A stretch of DNA of 64,000 nucleotides from the NCBI RefSeq assembly GCF_007828215.1, contig NZ_VIUE01000002.1, positions 248,001 to 312,000 on the forward strand, written 5' to 3'. The stretch comes from Pseudomonas sp. SJZ074 (GTDB lineage Bacteria; Pseudomonadota; Gammaproteobacteria; Pseudomonadales; Pseudomonadaceae). Every line of letters begins with the position of its first letter. The first letter of the stretch is position 1. The position numbers were made by a program, and so were the translations under genes. Below the pieces are notes generated by a model. It searched no databases. It was not told the DNA's origin and saw only the letters and a program-made list of their open reading frames with translations. Of the stretch, positions 44,287-52,883 are shown piece after piece.

Positions 44287-45577
44287 TAGTCAGTACATTC
44301 ACACCGACAAGATCGAAGGCGTGCCCTATCAGCTTCTGGCGGACAAGGTGCCCACGCCTTTCTATGCGTACAGCGCCACGCAGATAAAAACGGATTTTGC
44401 CGAGCTTAAACGCATCCTTCCCCAAGGCATCGATTATTTCTATTCCCTCAAGGCCAACCCGAATAAAACGTTGGTTGCTCTATTGCATCAGGCCGGGACG
44501 GGTTGTGAAGTGTGTTCCCTGGTGGAACTGGAGATTGCATTGCGCCAGGGTGTGGCCCCCGGCGATATTATTTTCGTCGGGCCGGGCAAGCACATCAATG
44601 AACTAACGCAATGCTGCCTTGCCGGCATTAAAGCGGTGGTGGTCGAATCCATCGAAGAAATGCATTTACTCAATGATATTGCCGCTGGCCTGGGCGTGGT
44701 CCAGAACATTGCACTGCGTATCAACCCCGACTTCACCGGCGAAAAAGCCAAGTTGGTGATGAGCGGCAAGCCCCGGCAATTTGGTATCGATGAACAACTG
44801 CTGCCGCAGGCATTTGCTGTTCTCGGGAAACTTGTGCAACTGCGCCTGGCGGGGATTCATATTTATCTTGGCACCCGTATTCTTGACTGGCAGGCTCTGG
44901 CTAACAACACGCAAAACATCCTGGCACTGGCCGCCACGCTTCAGCAGGATTATGGAATAGACCTCGACTTCGTGGACGTCGGTGGTGGCTTTGGCGTGCG
45001 TTATTTCGACAAAGAAAAGGCACTTGACCTGGCCGCCTTGGGTGAGGCACTGCTCCCTGTGGTGAATAACTACCGCCAACGTTTTCCGCGCTGCAAGATC
45101 GTTATCGAGCTGGGCCGCTTCCTGATTGCGCGCGCAGGTATCTTTGTCACTCGGGTCAACTACCTCAAGCCATCCCGTGATGAGTGGTTTGCGGTGTGTG
45201 ACGGCGGTGCCAACTGCCACGGCAGTGCGGCTGGCATCAATTCCTTGATCCGCCGGAACTTTCCGATGGCGCGCCTTGGCCCGCCTCGGCGGAACAATGA
45301 TCAGCATCGCTACCAAGTGACCGGCCCCCTGTGCACGCCCACTGATCTATTGGGCGAAAACGTCCTGCTGGCCGAACTTCGTTCGGGGGATTTGATCGGT
45401 ATCGGGCATTCCGGCGCCTACGGTGCCAGCGCATCACCCGTGAGCTTTTTAAGTTTCGGGCATCCGGCAGAAGTACTTGTCGAAAATGACCAGGCTTTTC
45501 TGATCCGCGCGGCGGACAGCGTAGACACCCTGCTGGCTCCCCAGGTGTACCAATGTTTATCCCTGGCCCACGGTTGA
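44267..45577 (+). CDS. PLP-dependent fold-III decarboxylase (LysA/ODC/BtrK group)
   Basis: The 436-residue enzyme has PLP Lys62 in YFYSLKANPN, the phosphate loop VDVGGGFGVRY near 236-246, ELGRFLIARAG near 281, and the C-terminal substrate motif GPLCTPTD near 353-360 where diaminopimelate decarboxylases have GPxCESxD. The CTPxD form and the neighbouring carrier protein and AMP ligase point to the branch that decarboxylates carrier-bound amino acids (as BtrK does with glutamyl-BtrI) and to the exosortase-A-associated decarboxylase family. A free-amino-acid substrate is still possible. The start ATG 44267 lies inside the upstream gene; ATG 44252 is an alternative. Confidence 0.87.
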   Translation: MSALAPDSQYIHTDKIEGVPYQLLADKVPTPFYAYSATQIKTDFAELKRILPQGIDYFYSLKANPNKTLVALLHQAGTGCEVCSLVELEIALRQGVAPGDIIFVGPGKHINELTQCCLAGIKAVVVESIEEMHLLNDIAAGLGVVQNIALRINPDFTGEKAKLVMSGKPRQFGIDEQLLPQAFAVLGKLVQLRLAGIHIYLGTRILDWQALANNTQNILALAATLQQDYGIDLDFVDVGGGFGVRYFDKEKALDLAALGEALLPVVNNYRQRFPRCKIVIELGRFLIARAGIFVTRVNYLKPSRDEWFAVCDGGANCHGSAAGINSLIRRNFPMARLGPPRRNNDQHRYQVTGPLCTPTDLLGENVLLAELRSGDLIGIGHSGAYGASASPVSFLSFGHPAEVLVENDQAFLIRAADSVDTLLAPQVYQCLSLAHG

Positions 45578-45587
45578 AGGAATCGCC

Positions 45588-46496
45588 ATGTCTCTGGAGT
45601 TCGCGACTTCCCATATCCTGTGGCGCCAGTTTGAAAGAAAAAACGATGCACCTGCCGTAGACGATGGGCAATTGAACGTAGTGAAAGACTTCGTCAACGC
45701 TTTTTTTCGCTCTCATGGTCACTCGGGTCAGGCCCAGGACGCCCATGCCCTGCGCTGGTACGCCGCGCAAGACTTGACGTTCAGGACGATGCTCAAGCAA
45801 CTGGTCAAAGAACTGGATAACCACGTCGTGCTCAATGACCTGGATCTGGTGGTGTTGACCCACTGGACGCCGGACGTAGAGGTCGGCTGCTCAGTGACCA
45901 ATGCCATTATTCATGAGACGGGCGCCCACGACGCCTTCGGTATGGCCATCAGCGATCATGGCCTGAGCGGTACGTTCCTGGCACTGCAAGTCATCGAGGA
46001 TTACCTCGGCGACATGAACCATGGCAGCCAGGGGAAAAGGGCTCTGCTGCTGATCGCTGACCAGGATGCCATCCTGTATGACAGCCCCGCCCTGGCCCGT
46101 TTAAATCCTGCGCCCAGTGCCTGCGTCGTGATGTTGCGCAGCCTGCCAGGCGAACGTACCGACGGCCAGCCCGCAAGCATCGTGTTCAAACATTATCGAA
46201 AAATCGTTTTTCCAGGCACGCATCCGACACTGGATACCCTGCTCGTCACATTGGATATGTTCACCTCCGGGGAAAATCTCCTTCCCCTGCTGATCCTAAC
46301 CACGCCGTGTTTTGCCGAGCAATTGCGTCAACATGCGCAGCTGGCAACTCACCGCATCGAGACCTGGGATGAGACGCTGCTCTCTTCGGCCCCCTGGGTC
46401 CGCACAAAAGAGCTTGCGACGAGCAGCCAACGCATTTTATGGCTGCTGCCGGAGGGCAAACATCTCGTCTGCGCAGGCTTCGTGGCGGAGGCTTGA
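45588..46496 (+). CDS. KSIII-fold partner protein 1, catalytic Cys absent
   Basis: The 302-residue protein has the thiolase-fold pattern of KSIII N-terminal halves: VVLNDLDLVVLTHWTPDVEVGCSVTNAIIHETGAHDAFGMAIS. At residues 122-126, where FabH has its nucleophilic Cys (AACAG), it reads SDHGL, so the active Cys is gone. It shares HWTPD, GxSVxNAxIH and AISD with the protein at 57440. It is followed after 2 bases by a KSIII with intact Cys, the same order and sizes as PqsB (non-catalytic) and PqsC (catalytic) in quinolone synthesis, so a heterodimer is likely. AAGGAA precedes the ATG. Confidence 0.78.
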   Translation: MSLEFATSHILWRQFERKNDAPAVDDGQLNVVKDFVNAFFRSHGHSGQAQDAHALRWYAAQDLTFRTMLKQLVKELDNHVVLNDLDLVVLTHWTPDVEVGCSVTNAIIHETGAHDAFGMAISDHGLSGTFLALQVIEDYLGDMNHGSQGKRALLLIADQDAILYDSPALARLNPAPSACVVMLRSLPGERTDGQPASIVFKHYRKIVFPGTHPTLDTLLVTLDMFTSGENLLPLLILTTPCFAEQLRQHAQLATHRIETWDETLLSSAPWVRTKELATSSQRILWLLPEGKHLVCAGFVAEA

Positions 46497-46498
46497 GC

Positions 46499-47476
46499 AT
46501 GTATATCCATACGATAACCAGCCTGGTCGCTGCGAGTCTCACGCCCCTGCCCGCCCTGGCGGAGAAATATGCCTGGGGTGAGCGCAACAGCAAGATCTTT
46601 GGTCGTTTTCATCGGATGGAATCGGCCAGCCTGTTTGAGCGCGAGGCGTTGCCTGAGCTGATCATGCAGCTGTTGCAAAGGTTCCGGGCCGAATGTCCCC
46701 CGGCATTGTTCGAGAAAATTGGCTATGTGGCCTGGGCGCATTCTCTGAATGGCCCCAGCCCTTTTGACCAGGTCCCCAGCCTGGCAAGCGATATGCGGAC
46801 ATTTCTGGGGCGCCCGCAGATTGAGTTTTTCTCCATCACCCAAGCGTCGTGCGCATCGGCGCTGGTTGGGTTGAAGTTTCTCGACGCCAAGCTCGCTGCG
46901 GCACACACACGGCAGGATAACGTTTGTGGGTTATTGATCACTGGGGAGAAATGCTTCCACGACACGGTGCAATACGCCAATCAAAATGGCTATTTCGGCG
47001 AAGCATTTTGCGCCACCCTGCTCAGCGCGACGCCTTCGCCCGGCGCGTTGCGCCTGAGCGCTGTGCACGTCCAGCAACTGGCCGCCTATGGTACGCGCAT
47101 GCGGGCGACGGATCGCGAGCGTGAGAATGCCTATGATCACGCCTTCATCCCCACCATGCTCGAGACCGTCCACACCGCGCTGCGGCACGCAGGACGGCGT
47201 CCTGAAGAGCTGCGTACGCTGATCCCGTACCACATTAGCCCACCGACCTTTGACAGGATCGCCGACGGTGCCGGCTTTGCCCGGAACATCATTTTCCGTC
47301 GTCATCTCTACCAATTGGGACACTGCTTTTGCAGCGATGCGTTCGTCAATTTGAAAAGTCTCCTGACGCACCGCGATGACGCCACCGCCGTGGCCCCCAT
47401 TCTGGCCTTGGCGTCCGGCGTCGCCGGCACTTTTGCAGCCATCGTTCTTGAACTGAATCACGAGGATGAGACATGA
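46499..47476 (+). CDS. KSIII-type ketoacyl synthase 1 (Cys-His-His)
   Basis: The 325-residue enzyme has the KSIII nucleophile Cys118 in FSITQASCASALVGLKF, His245 in IPYHISPPTF and, 30 residues later, His275 in LGHCFCSDAFVNL. FabH has Asn in this third position (C112, H244, N274 in E. coli), so the set is Cys-His-His. It should form a C-C (or C-N/C-O) bond between a thioester-bound unit and a second substrate. GGAGG precedes ATG 46499. It directly follows the Cys-less partner and overlaps the AMP ligase gene by 4 bases (ATGA). Confidence 0.82.
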   Translation: MYIHTITSLVAASLTPLPALAEKYAWGERNSKIFGRFHRMESASLFEREALPELIMQLLQRFRAECPPALFEKIGYVAWAHSLNGPSPFDQVPSLASDMRTFLGRPQIEFFSITQASCASALVGLKFLDAKLAAAHTRQDNVCGLLITGEKCFHDTVQYANQNGYFGEAFCATLLSATPSPGALRLSAVHVQQLAAYGTRMRATDRERENAYDHAFIPTMLETVHTALRHAGRRPEELRTLIPYHISPPTFDRIADGAGFARNIIFRRHLYQLGHCFCSDAFVNLKSLLTHRDDATAVAPILALASGVAGTFAAIVLELNHEDET

Positions 47477-49083
47477 GCACGAACCATTTGACCCAATGGC
47501 TGGCGCTGGCTGCGCACCAGTTTCCTGAAAAAACGGCGCTGATCGAAGGTGAACAGGCGGTGACTTGGGCCTCACTCCACCAACGCGTGATCAACACCGC
47601 TGCCTACTTGCGCCAGCAACAGGTTGAGCGCGGCGACAGGGTATTGGTATGGCTGCCAAGCGGGGTCGATTTCGTCGTCTGCTTCTGGGCAGTGCAATAT
47701 TTGCAGGCTGTGTTCGTTCCGGTAAATCCGGAGACACCGTTGGCGCGGGTCGCCTGGCTGCTCGATAACGCCGCGTCGCGTTTATTGATCGCCCAGACCG
47801 GGCAGGCCGCGGCGTTGGCAGCGGCACCAGGCAACCCCGGCCTGCAGGTGTTGTTCGATAAAGCATCCGATGCGCAAGAGAGCGGTTCGTCACTCCTGTC
47901 TCTGCAACAGATAGCGACACAGGATCTGGCAACGCCGTTGCCTGTGCAAGACGCGTTGGATATCGACCTGGCGTGCCTGATCTACACCTCGGGCTCCACA
48001 GGCGACCCCAAAGGGGTCATGTTGACCCAGCGCAATATGCTCAGCGCGGCAGACTCTGTCGCCACCTATTTGCAATTGGCGCAAAGCGACCGGATTTTCT
48101 GCACGATTCCCATGAGCTTCGACTACGGGCTGTATCAAGCGATCATGACCGCCAAGGTTGGCGCAACGCTGATTATCGAGAAGGATTTCAGCCGCCCGCT
48201 TTTTGCCCTTAAACAGCTGGTCAAGCACAAAGCCACCGTGCTGCCGATCGTCCCCACGCTGCTGGCGCTCATCGCACCATTGGCCAAGCGCTATGACTTC
48301 TCCTCCCTGCGCAAAATCACCAACACCGCGGCGGCCCTGCACCCCAGCGACATCGACCTGTTGCTTTCGCTCTTCCCTCAGGCCGAGATTTTCTCGATGT
48401 ACGGGCTGACCGAATGCCACCGCTGTACCTGGCTGCCTCCTGCGCTGCTGGCCAAACACAAAGACAGCGTGGGCTACGCCATCCCGAACACCGAACTCTG
48501 GGTCGTGGACGATGACGGCGTGGCACACCGTAGCAACGCCACCGGTGAATTGGTGATCCGCGGCGCTACGGTAATGCGCGGCTATTGGCGCAACCCGGAG
48601 CAGACCGCGAACAAATTGCGGCCGGGCCCACTGCCTGGCGAGTCGGTCCTGTACACCGGCGACGTGTGCCGGCTGGATGAGCAGGGCTTGCTTTATTTCT
48701 TGTCGCGCAAAGATGACATGCTCAAGACCCATGGCGAAAAAGTCGCCCCCAGGGAAGTCGAGGGTGTGCTCAAACGAATCCCGGGCGTGTTGCAGGTTGC
48801 CGTCATTGGCGTCCCCCACCCTATTCATGGCGATGAGATCGTGGCCTGCATCGAGTGCGTCGAGCCTTTGGACATCGCGCCACTCAAAGCCTTTTGCCAG
48901 GCCCATCTTGAAGCCTACAAACGGCCACACCGCTACTACTTCAGTGATGCGTTACCCAAAAACAACAATGGGAAAGTTGACCGAGGCCAATTAGCCATTC
49001 TCCTGCCGCGCCAGGAAAAAAACCTCAACGTCGGGTGCACACAACACACAGGGAGTCATCATGCATACGTCCACCATTATTGA
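47473..49083 (+). CDS. Stand-alone AMP-forming ligase 1
   Basis: The 536-residue adenylating enzyme has the P-loop YTSGSTGDPKGVML, SFDYG (A4-like, with the Asp that binds an alpha-amino group in NRPS A domains), MYGLTECH, YTGD and catalytic Lys in NNNGKVDRG. It resembles amino-acid:carrier ligases and the AMP ligase found beside PLP decarboxylases in exosortase-A-linked gene sets. It probably loads an amino acid on carrier protein 1 or 2. It overlaps the KS1 gene by 4 bases, and its end overlaps the carrier protein 2 start by 23 bases, so dosage is coupled. Confidence 0.87.
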   Translation: MSTNHLTQWLALAAHQFPEKTALIEGEQAVTWASLHQRVINTAAYLRQQQVERGDRVLVWLPSGVDFVVCFWAVQYLQAVFVPVNPETPLARVAWLLDNAASRLLIAQTGQAAALAAAPGNPGLQVLFDKASDAQESGSSLLSLQQIATQDLATPLPVQDALDIDLACLIYTSGSTGDPKGVMLTQRNMLSAADSVATYLQLAQSDRIFCTIPMSFDYGLYQAIMTAKVGATLIIEKDFSRPLFALKQLVKHKATVLPIVPTLLALIAPLAKRYDFSSLRKITNTAAALHPSDIDLLLSLFPQAEIFSMYGLTECHRCTWLPPALLAKHKDSVGYAIPNTELWVVDDDGVAHRSNATGELVIRGATVMRGYWRNPEQTANKLRPGPLPGESVLYTGDVCRLDEQGLLYFLSRKDDMLKTHGEKVAPREVEGVLKRIPGVLQVAVIGVPHPIHGDEIVACIECVEPLDIAPLKAFCQAHLEAYKRPHRYYFSDALPKNNNGKVDRGQLAILLPRQEKNLNVGCTQHTGSHHAYVHHY

Positions 49084-49315
49084 AGCCATTGGATTGGTTC
49101 TGGAGTCCTCGAATCTCTCGGAACTGAGCGCCCGAACCCATCTTGAACGTGACCTGGGATTTGAAAGCGGCCTGTATATCGAACTGATCATGTACCTTGA
49201 GGAGCGCATCGAGGACCTGGTACTCGACCCGGCCACGCTGGAGTTCCAGCACTTCGAAACCGTGGGCAGTTTGTCGAACTTCATTGAGCTTCAGCTCGCC
49301 AACCGGGCGGCGTGA
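49061..49315 (+). CDS. Acyl/aminoacyl carrier protein 2
   Basis: The 84-residue acidic protein has the phosphopantetheine Ser36 in ERDLGFESGLYIELIMYLEE and standard carrier-protein length. It is encoded between two AMP ligases and probably accepts the amino acid activated by one of them. GGGAG lies seven bases before its ATG, and its stop is followed at once by the ligase 2 ATG (TGAATG). Confidence 0.85.
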   Translation: MHTSTIIEAIGLVLESSNLSELSARTHLERDLGFESGLYIELIMYLEERIEDLVLDPATLEFQHFETVGSLSNFIELQLANRAA

Positions 49316-50869
49316 ATGGACGCCTGGTCTGAGCTCATCACGGTGTTCATGCGCTTTGAGGATCAGGCGCAGACCGCCTGGTGCCACCACTCACGGACGT
49401 ACAGCTATGGTGCGCTCAGCCAGCGTGCGCAGGCGATCGCCGCTGAGATAGTCCGGCAGCAGCCTGTCAGCGAAAGTCCCCTGGCGCCGGTGCTGGTTTA
49501 TGGCCACAAGTCCTTCGACTTCCTGGCGGCCTGGTGGGCCTGCATTCTGTGTGGTTGTCCGATTGTGCCGGTTGAATCCGATAACGCTCCCGAGCGTCTG
49601 GAGCGCATTGTTCAGACGGTTGGTGCACGCCTGATCCTGAACACCGACGCGCTCCCCCTGTTCGTCGCGAGTGCCAAGACCATTGCCCTCGCCGCCCTGC
49701 CCTGGCGGCGCCATGAAGACGACGTATTGCAATCTTTACTGGAGGCGACCCGGAGGCGGTTCGATAACGCGAGCGCAATCCCGTTGGCGTACATTATGTT
49801 TTCCTCGGGCACCACCGGGGAGCCCAAGGGCATTCAAATCAGCTTGTCCAATCTGGTCGATTTCCTGGCCTGGATACGCCGCGACTTTGCGCTCGACGGG
49901 GCTATCACCGGAAATGTGCGGTACTGCTTCGATGTTTCGCTGTTTGAAATCTGGCTCGCCTGGCAGTTCCTGCAACCCCTGTCGGTGCTCGACCATCGCG
50001 ATTTGATCAACACCCGCAAGGTGATCGCCCAACACGCGCAAATGGCACTGACCTGCTGGGTCTCCACACCGTCGATGGTCCGTCTCTATCTGCTGGACCC
50101 GACCTTCAATGCCCAGGCACTGACGCACTTGCAGCGTTTTATCTTTTGCGGCGAAACGCTGCCCAAAGCGATCGTTACCCAGTTATGGGCGCGTTTTCCA
50201 GGCTGCCAAGTGATCAATACATACGGCCCTACCGAATGTACCGTGGCGGTTTCACGGGTGGTGATCACCCCGGACATGCTGGCTTCGCCCCTGCCCTTGC
50301 CGATAGGCAACGCCAGGCCGGGAGCGGCACTGCGCCTGGCCGACCCCGTGGACGCATGCGGCCGGGGGCAACTGCTGATCAGTGGTGAGTGCGTCGGCCC
50401 AGGCTATCTCAATGCGGCGCCTGCGCGTCAGGCCAGTTTCAGCCGGCAGGATGGACAAGCCACGTACGCCACGGGTGATATCGGTCTGTTCGATGGCATC
50501 TGGTACTACTTCCTGGGGCGCGAAGATGGCGAGGTCAAAATCCAGGGACACCGCATTGACCTGCATGAAATCGAACACTTCCTGCGCGATCGTAACCTGG
50601 TCGTTGACGTGGTGGTCGAACCCTATTGGCGCAAGGGCAATGCCGAGGCGATCCAGGCCTGCGTGATCCTCAATCCAGGTTGCGAGTTGTCGCAGCTTGG
50701 CAACGCCATGCAGGCCCATTTCCCCCCGTGGGCTATTCCGCGTTATTGGTACAGCACCCCCCGCACCGTACTGAATCATAACGGCAAACTGGATCGTTCA
50801 GTCGCCCGGCAACTGGCTATGGATAAAGGAGAGAAGTATGTTTTTATCGCAAATCAAACCACTGTTTGA
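49316..50869 (+). CDS. Stand-alone AMP-forming ligase 2 (DltA-like)
   Basis: The 517-residue adenylation protein has FSSGTTGEPKG, the A4-type segment CFDVSLFEIW with Asp for amino-group binding, YGPTECT, YATGD and the C-terminal Lys in NHNGKLDRS. Overall it looks like D-alanine:carrier ligases (DltA) and type-II NRPS A domains such as PltF. The substrate is probably an amino acid. It follows carrier protein 2 without a gap and its last 32 bases overlap ligase 3. Confidence 0.87.
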   Translation: MDAWSELITVFMRFEDQAQTAWCHHSRTYSYGALSQRAQAIAAEIVRQQPVSESPLAPVLVYGHKSFDFLAAWWACILCGCPIVPVESDNAPERLERIVQTVGARLILNTDALPLFVASAKTIALAALPWRRHEDDVLQSLLEATRRRFDNASAIPLAYIMFSSGTTGEPKGIQISLSNLVDFLAWIRRDFALDGAITGNVRYCFDVSLFEIWLAWQFLQPLSVLDHRDLINTRKVIAQHAQMALTCWVSTPSMVRLYLLDPTFNAQALTHLQRFIFCGETLPKAIVTQLWARFPGCQVINTYGPTECTVAVSRVVITPDMLASPLPLPIGNARPGAALRLADPVDACGRGQLLISGECVGPGYLNAAPARQASFSRQDGQATYATGDIGLFDGIWYYFLGREDGEVKIQGHRIDLHEIEHFLRDRNLVVDVVVEPYWRKGNAEAIQACVILNPGCELSQLGNAMQAHFPPWAIPRYWYSTPRTVLNHNGKLDRSVARQLAMDKGEKYVFIANQTTV

Positions 50870-52355
50870 GCGGTTGAAATATCAGGACAGCGCGACCGCG
50901 CTGATCAACCAGGAAGGTATCTACAGCTTTGCCGAACTGGGCCTGCGCACCGCCGCGATTGCCCGATTGTTAGCGCCATGGGCGGGCCGTAACGTACTGG
51001 TCCATGGTCATAAGCAACTGGATGCCGTGGCCGCAATGCTGGCCTGCATCAGCCAGGGATGCTGCTTTACTTTTGTCGATCAATCCAACCCTGTAGCGCG
51101 GGTTGAAAAGATTGCCAACCTGATCCGCGCCGAACTGATCCTCACGGCCACGACACACCCAGTGGAGGGCCTGGACCGCTGGCCGCAACGAGTCCTGTCG
51201 ACTCTGGAAAATGGCGACCCGGCCTCGTTGCCACTTGAACCGGAACTGACTCAGCCAGCGTTCTATATCCTTCCGACGTCGGGCAGTACCGGTGAGCCGA
51301 AGGGCGTGATCGTCAGCTATGAGAACTTCGCCGCCTTCTCGAGCTGGTACAGCCCGCTGATTGCCGACGGCATCTCTCACGGATGCCATGTGAGCCATGC
51401 CTGCTTCTCTTTCGACATGGGCCTGCTGGACCTCTTCCCGGTGCTTAGCCAAGGTCGGGCCCTGCTGATGCTGGACCATCGACACAATATGCTGCCCCGA
51501 CAAAATATCCGCCTGATGTCGCGTCACCCGCAGTGCCCGGTCACCAGCTGGTTTTCTACACCAAGCTTTATCGATTTGATGCTGAAAGATCCGTTGTTCA
51601 GTCGGGAGCAGTTGCCAGATCTGAAGAGATTCTTCGTGGCTGGCGAACGCGCTGCGCTGGGCTTGGTGCACCAGTTGCAGGCTCGCTTCCCAGGCCTGGA
51701 GGTGATGCATGGTTATGGCCCGACCGAAACCACCGGCATGACTCACACTTTTGCGCTCGGCCAGCCGCCCGAACACAGCGCGGGCCTGCTGTCCCTTGGT
51801 CCGGTTTGCGGGTTGACCCGGGTCAGGATTGTCGATGCCGACGGCGACAGCGTGCCACCTGGCGAAATGGGTGAGGTGCGCTTGTACGGCCCGCAAGTCG
51901 CGTTGGGCTATCAGCCTGAAGACGACCCGCGTAACGACGCCTTCGGTCAAGACGAGTTCGGACGTTACTACGCGACTGGCGACCGGGGGTTCATGGACGA
52001 AAATCAATCCCTGTTTATCCACGGCCGGGATGACAACCAACTCAAGCTGCACGGTAATCGGGTCGAACTGGCTGAAATTGAAAGCAGCGTGTGCCGCTGT
52101 GTGGAGGTCATCCAATGTTGCGCGGTACCGATAAAGGACGACGGTAAGGTCATCGACCTGCAACTTTTCGTTCAATTGCGCGAGGACAATGCGACCCACC
52201 GCGAAGCACTGCGCCGCTTTCTGGCAGAACAGCTACCCGCCTACATGATCCCGAAATCCATGTACTTCTGTCAGACCTTCCCCGTGACGCTGCATGGAAA
52301 GATCGACCGCCAGCAACTGGTGCAACAACACAAAGCGCTGTCAGCCGCGACTTGA
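50838..52355 (+). CDS. Stand-alone AMP-forming ligase 3 (DltA-like)
   Basis: The 505-residue protein has LPTSGSTGEPKG, ACFSFDMGLLDLF (A4-type Asp), YGPTETTG, YATGD and the Lys in TLHGKIDRQQL. It is related to ligase 2, so the pair may stem from a duplication followed by a change of substrate. AAAGGAG precedes its ATG inside the ligase 2 gene. With three ligases and two carrier proteins, at least one carrier must serve two ligases, or ligase 3 must act on a non-carrier acceptor such as an amine. Confidence 0.86.
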   Translation: MFLSQIKPLFERLKYQDSATALINQEGIYSFAELGLRTAAIARLLAPWAGRNVLVHGHKQLDAVAAMLACISQGCCFTFVDQSNPVARVEKIANLIRAELILTATTHPVEGLDRWPQRVLSTLENGDPASLPLEPELTQPAFYILPTSGSTGEPKGVIVSYENFAAFSSWYSPLIADGISHGCHVSHACFSFDMGLLDLFPVLSQGRALLMLDHRHNMLPRQNIRLMSRHPQCPVTSWFSTPSFIDLMLKDPLFSREQLPDLKRFFVAGERAALGLVHQLQARFPGLEVMHGYGPTETTGMTHTFALGQPPEHSAGLLSLGPVCGLTRVRIVDADGDSVPPGEMGEVRLYGPQVALGYQPEDDPRNDAFGQDEFGRYYATGDRGFMDENQSLFIHGRDDNQLKLHGNRVELAEIESSVCRCVEVIQCCAVPIKDDGKVIDLQLFVQLREDNATHREALRRFLAEQLPAYMIPKSMYFCQTFPVTLHGKIDRQQLVQQHKALSAAT

Positions 52356-52478
52356 TGGCTATCTGCAAGCACGTATAAAAATCGGCTCGTCATGGCAGTG
52401 ACAATGCCCGTTACTTTGTGCACCGGCGCCGGACGGGTGCCAGCGTAAAACGTGTTCTTCGAGAAAAAAGGCGGCACG

Positions 52479-52883
52479 ATGCGTTTCAGTCATATTGGTT
52501 ATGTGGTTTGCGACAGCGATGCAACCGCTGTCGCGGTTAAACCGTTTTTCCCCGTTGTCGTCCGATACAAAGAATATGTGGCCGCACAAAAAGTGTTCAT
52601 CACGCTGCTGGCGACGACTGAAGGGAACAGCCAGATAGAATTGGTAGAACCGCTGGAAAACAATCTCCCCTTGCGCGAGTTGTTGGCTAAATCCGGTAAG
52701 TCGTCGCTGCCTTACCATATCTGCTTCGAAGTCGAGGACTTTGACGAGCAACTCAAAACGATGAAGGCCACGGGTTGGATCGTATTGACGCGACCCTTCA
52801 ATGCCTTCGATGTCAATCACCGTTCCAGCCACCTCTATCACCCTGACGCCGGGGTTATCGAAATCATGTCAGGCCCGCTATGA
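52479..52883 (+). CDS. VOC-fold enzyme with methylmalonyl-CoA-epimerase-like metal site
   Basis: The 134-residue protein has HIGYVV at the start, IELVEP, YHICFEV and IEIMSG at the end, giving the His-Glu-His-Glu metal ligands of the VOC fold as in methylmalonyl-CoA epimerase. It may isomerise or epimerise a thioester-bound intermediate, or supply an extender unit. The ATG 52479 has AAGG-type sequence upstream; a GTG at 52452 in frame is less likely. It overlaps the acyl-CoA dehydrogenase gene by 4 bases. About 120 bases separate it from ligase 3, the largest gap in the cluster so far, so a second promoter is possible. Confidence 0.8.
   Translation: MRFSHIGYVVCDSDATAVAVKPFFPVVVRYKEYVAAQKVFITLLATTEGNSQIELVEPLENNLPLRELLAKSGKSSLPYHICFEVEDFDEQLKTMKATGWIVLTRPFNAFDVNHRSSHLYHPDAGVIEIMSGPL

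Noticed and set aside
44267..49083. Exosortase A / EPS cluster
   Set aside because: The decarboxylase-ligase-carrier set resembles that context, but no exosortase, glycosyltransferase or polymer export gene is present in the window.
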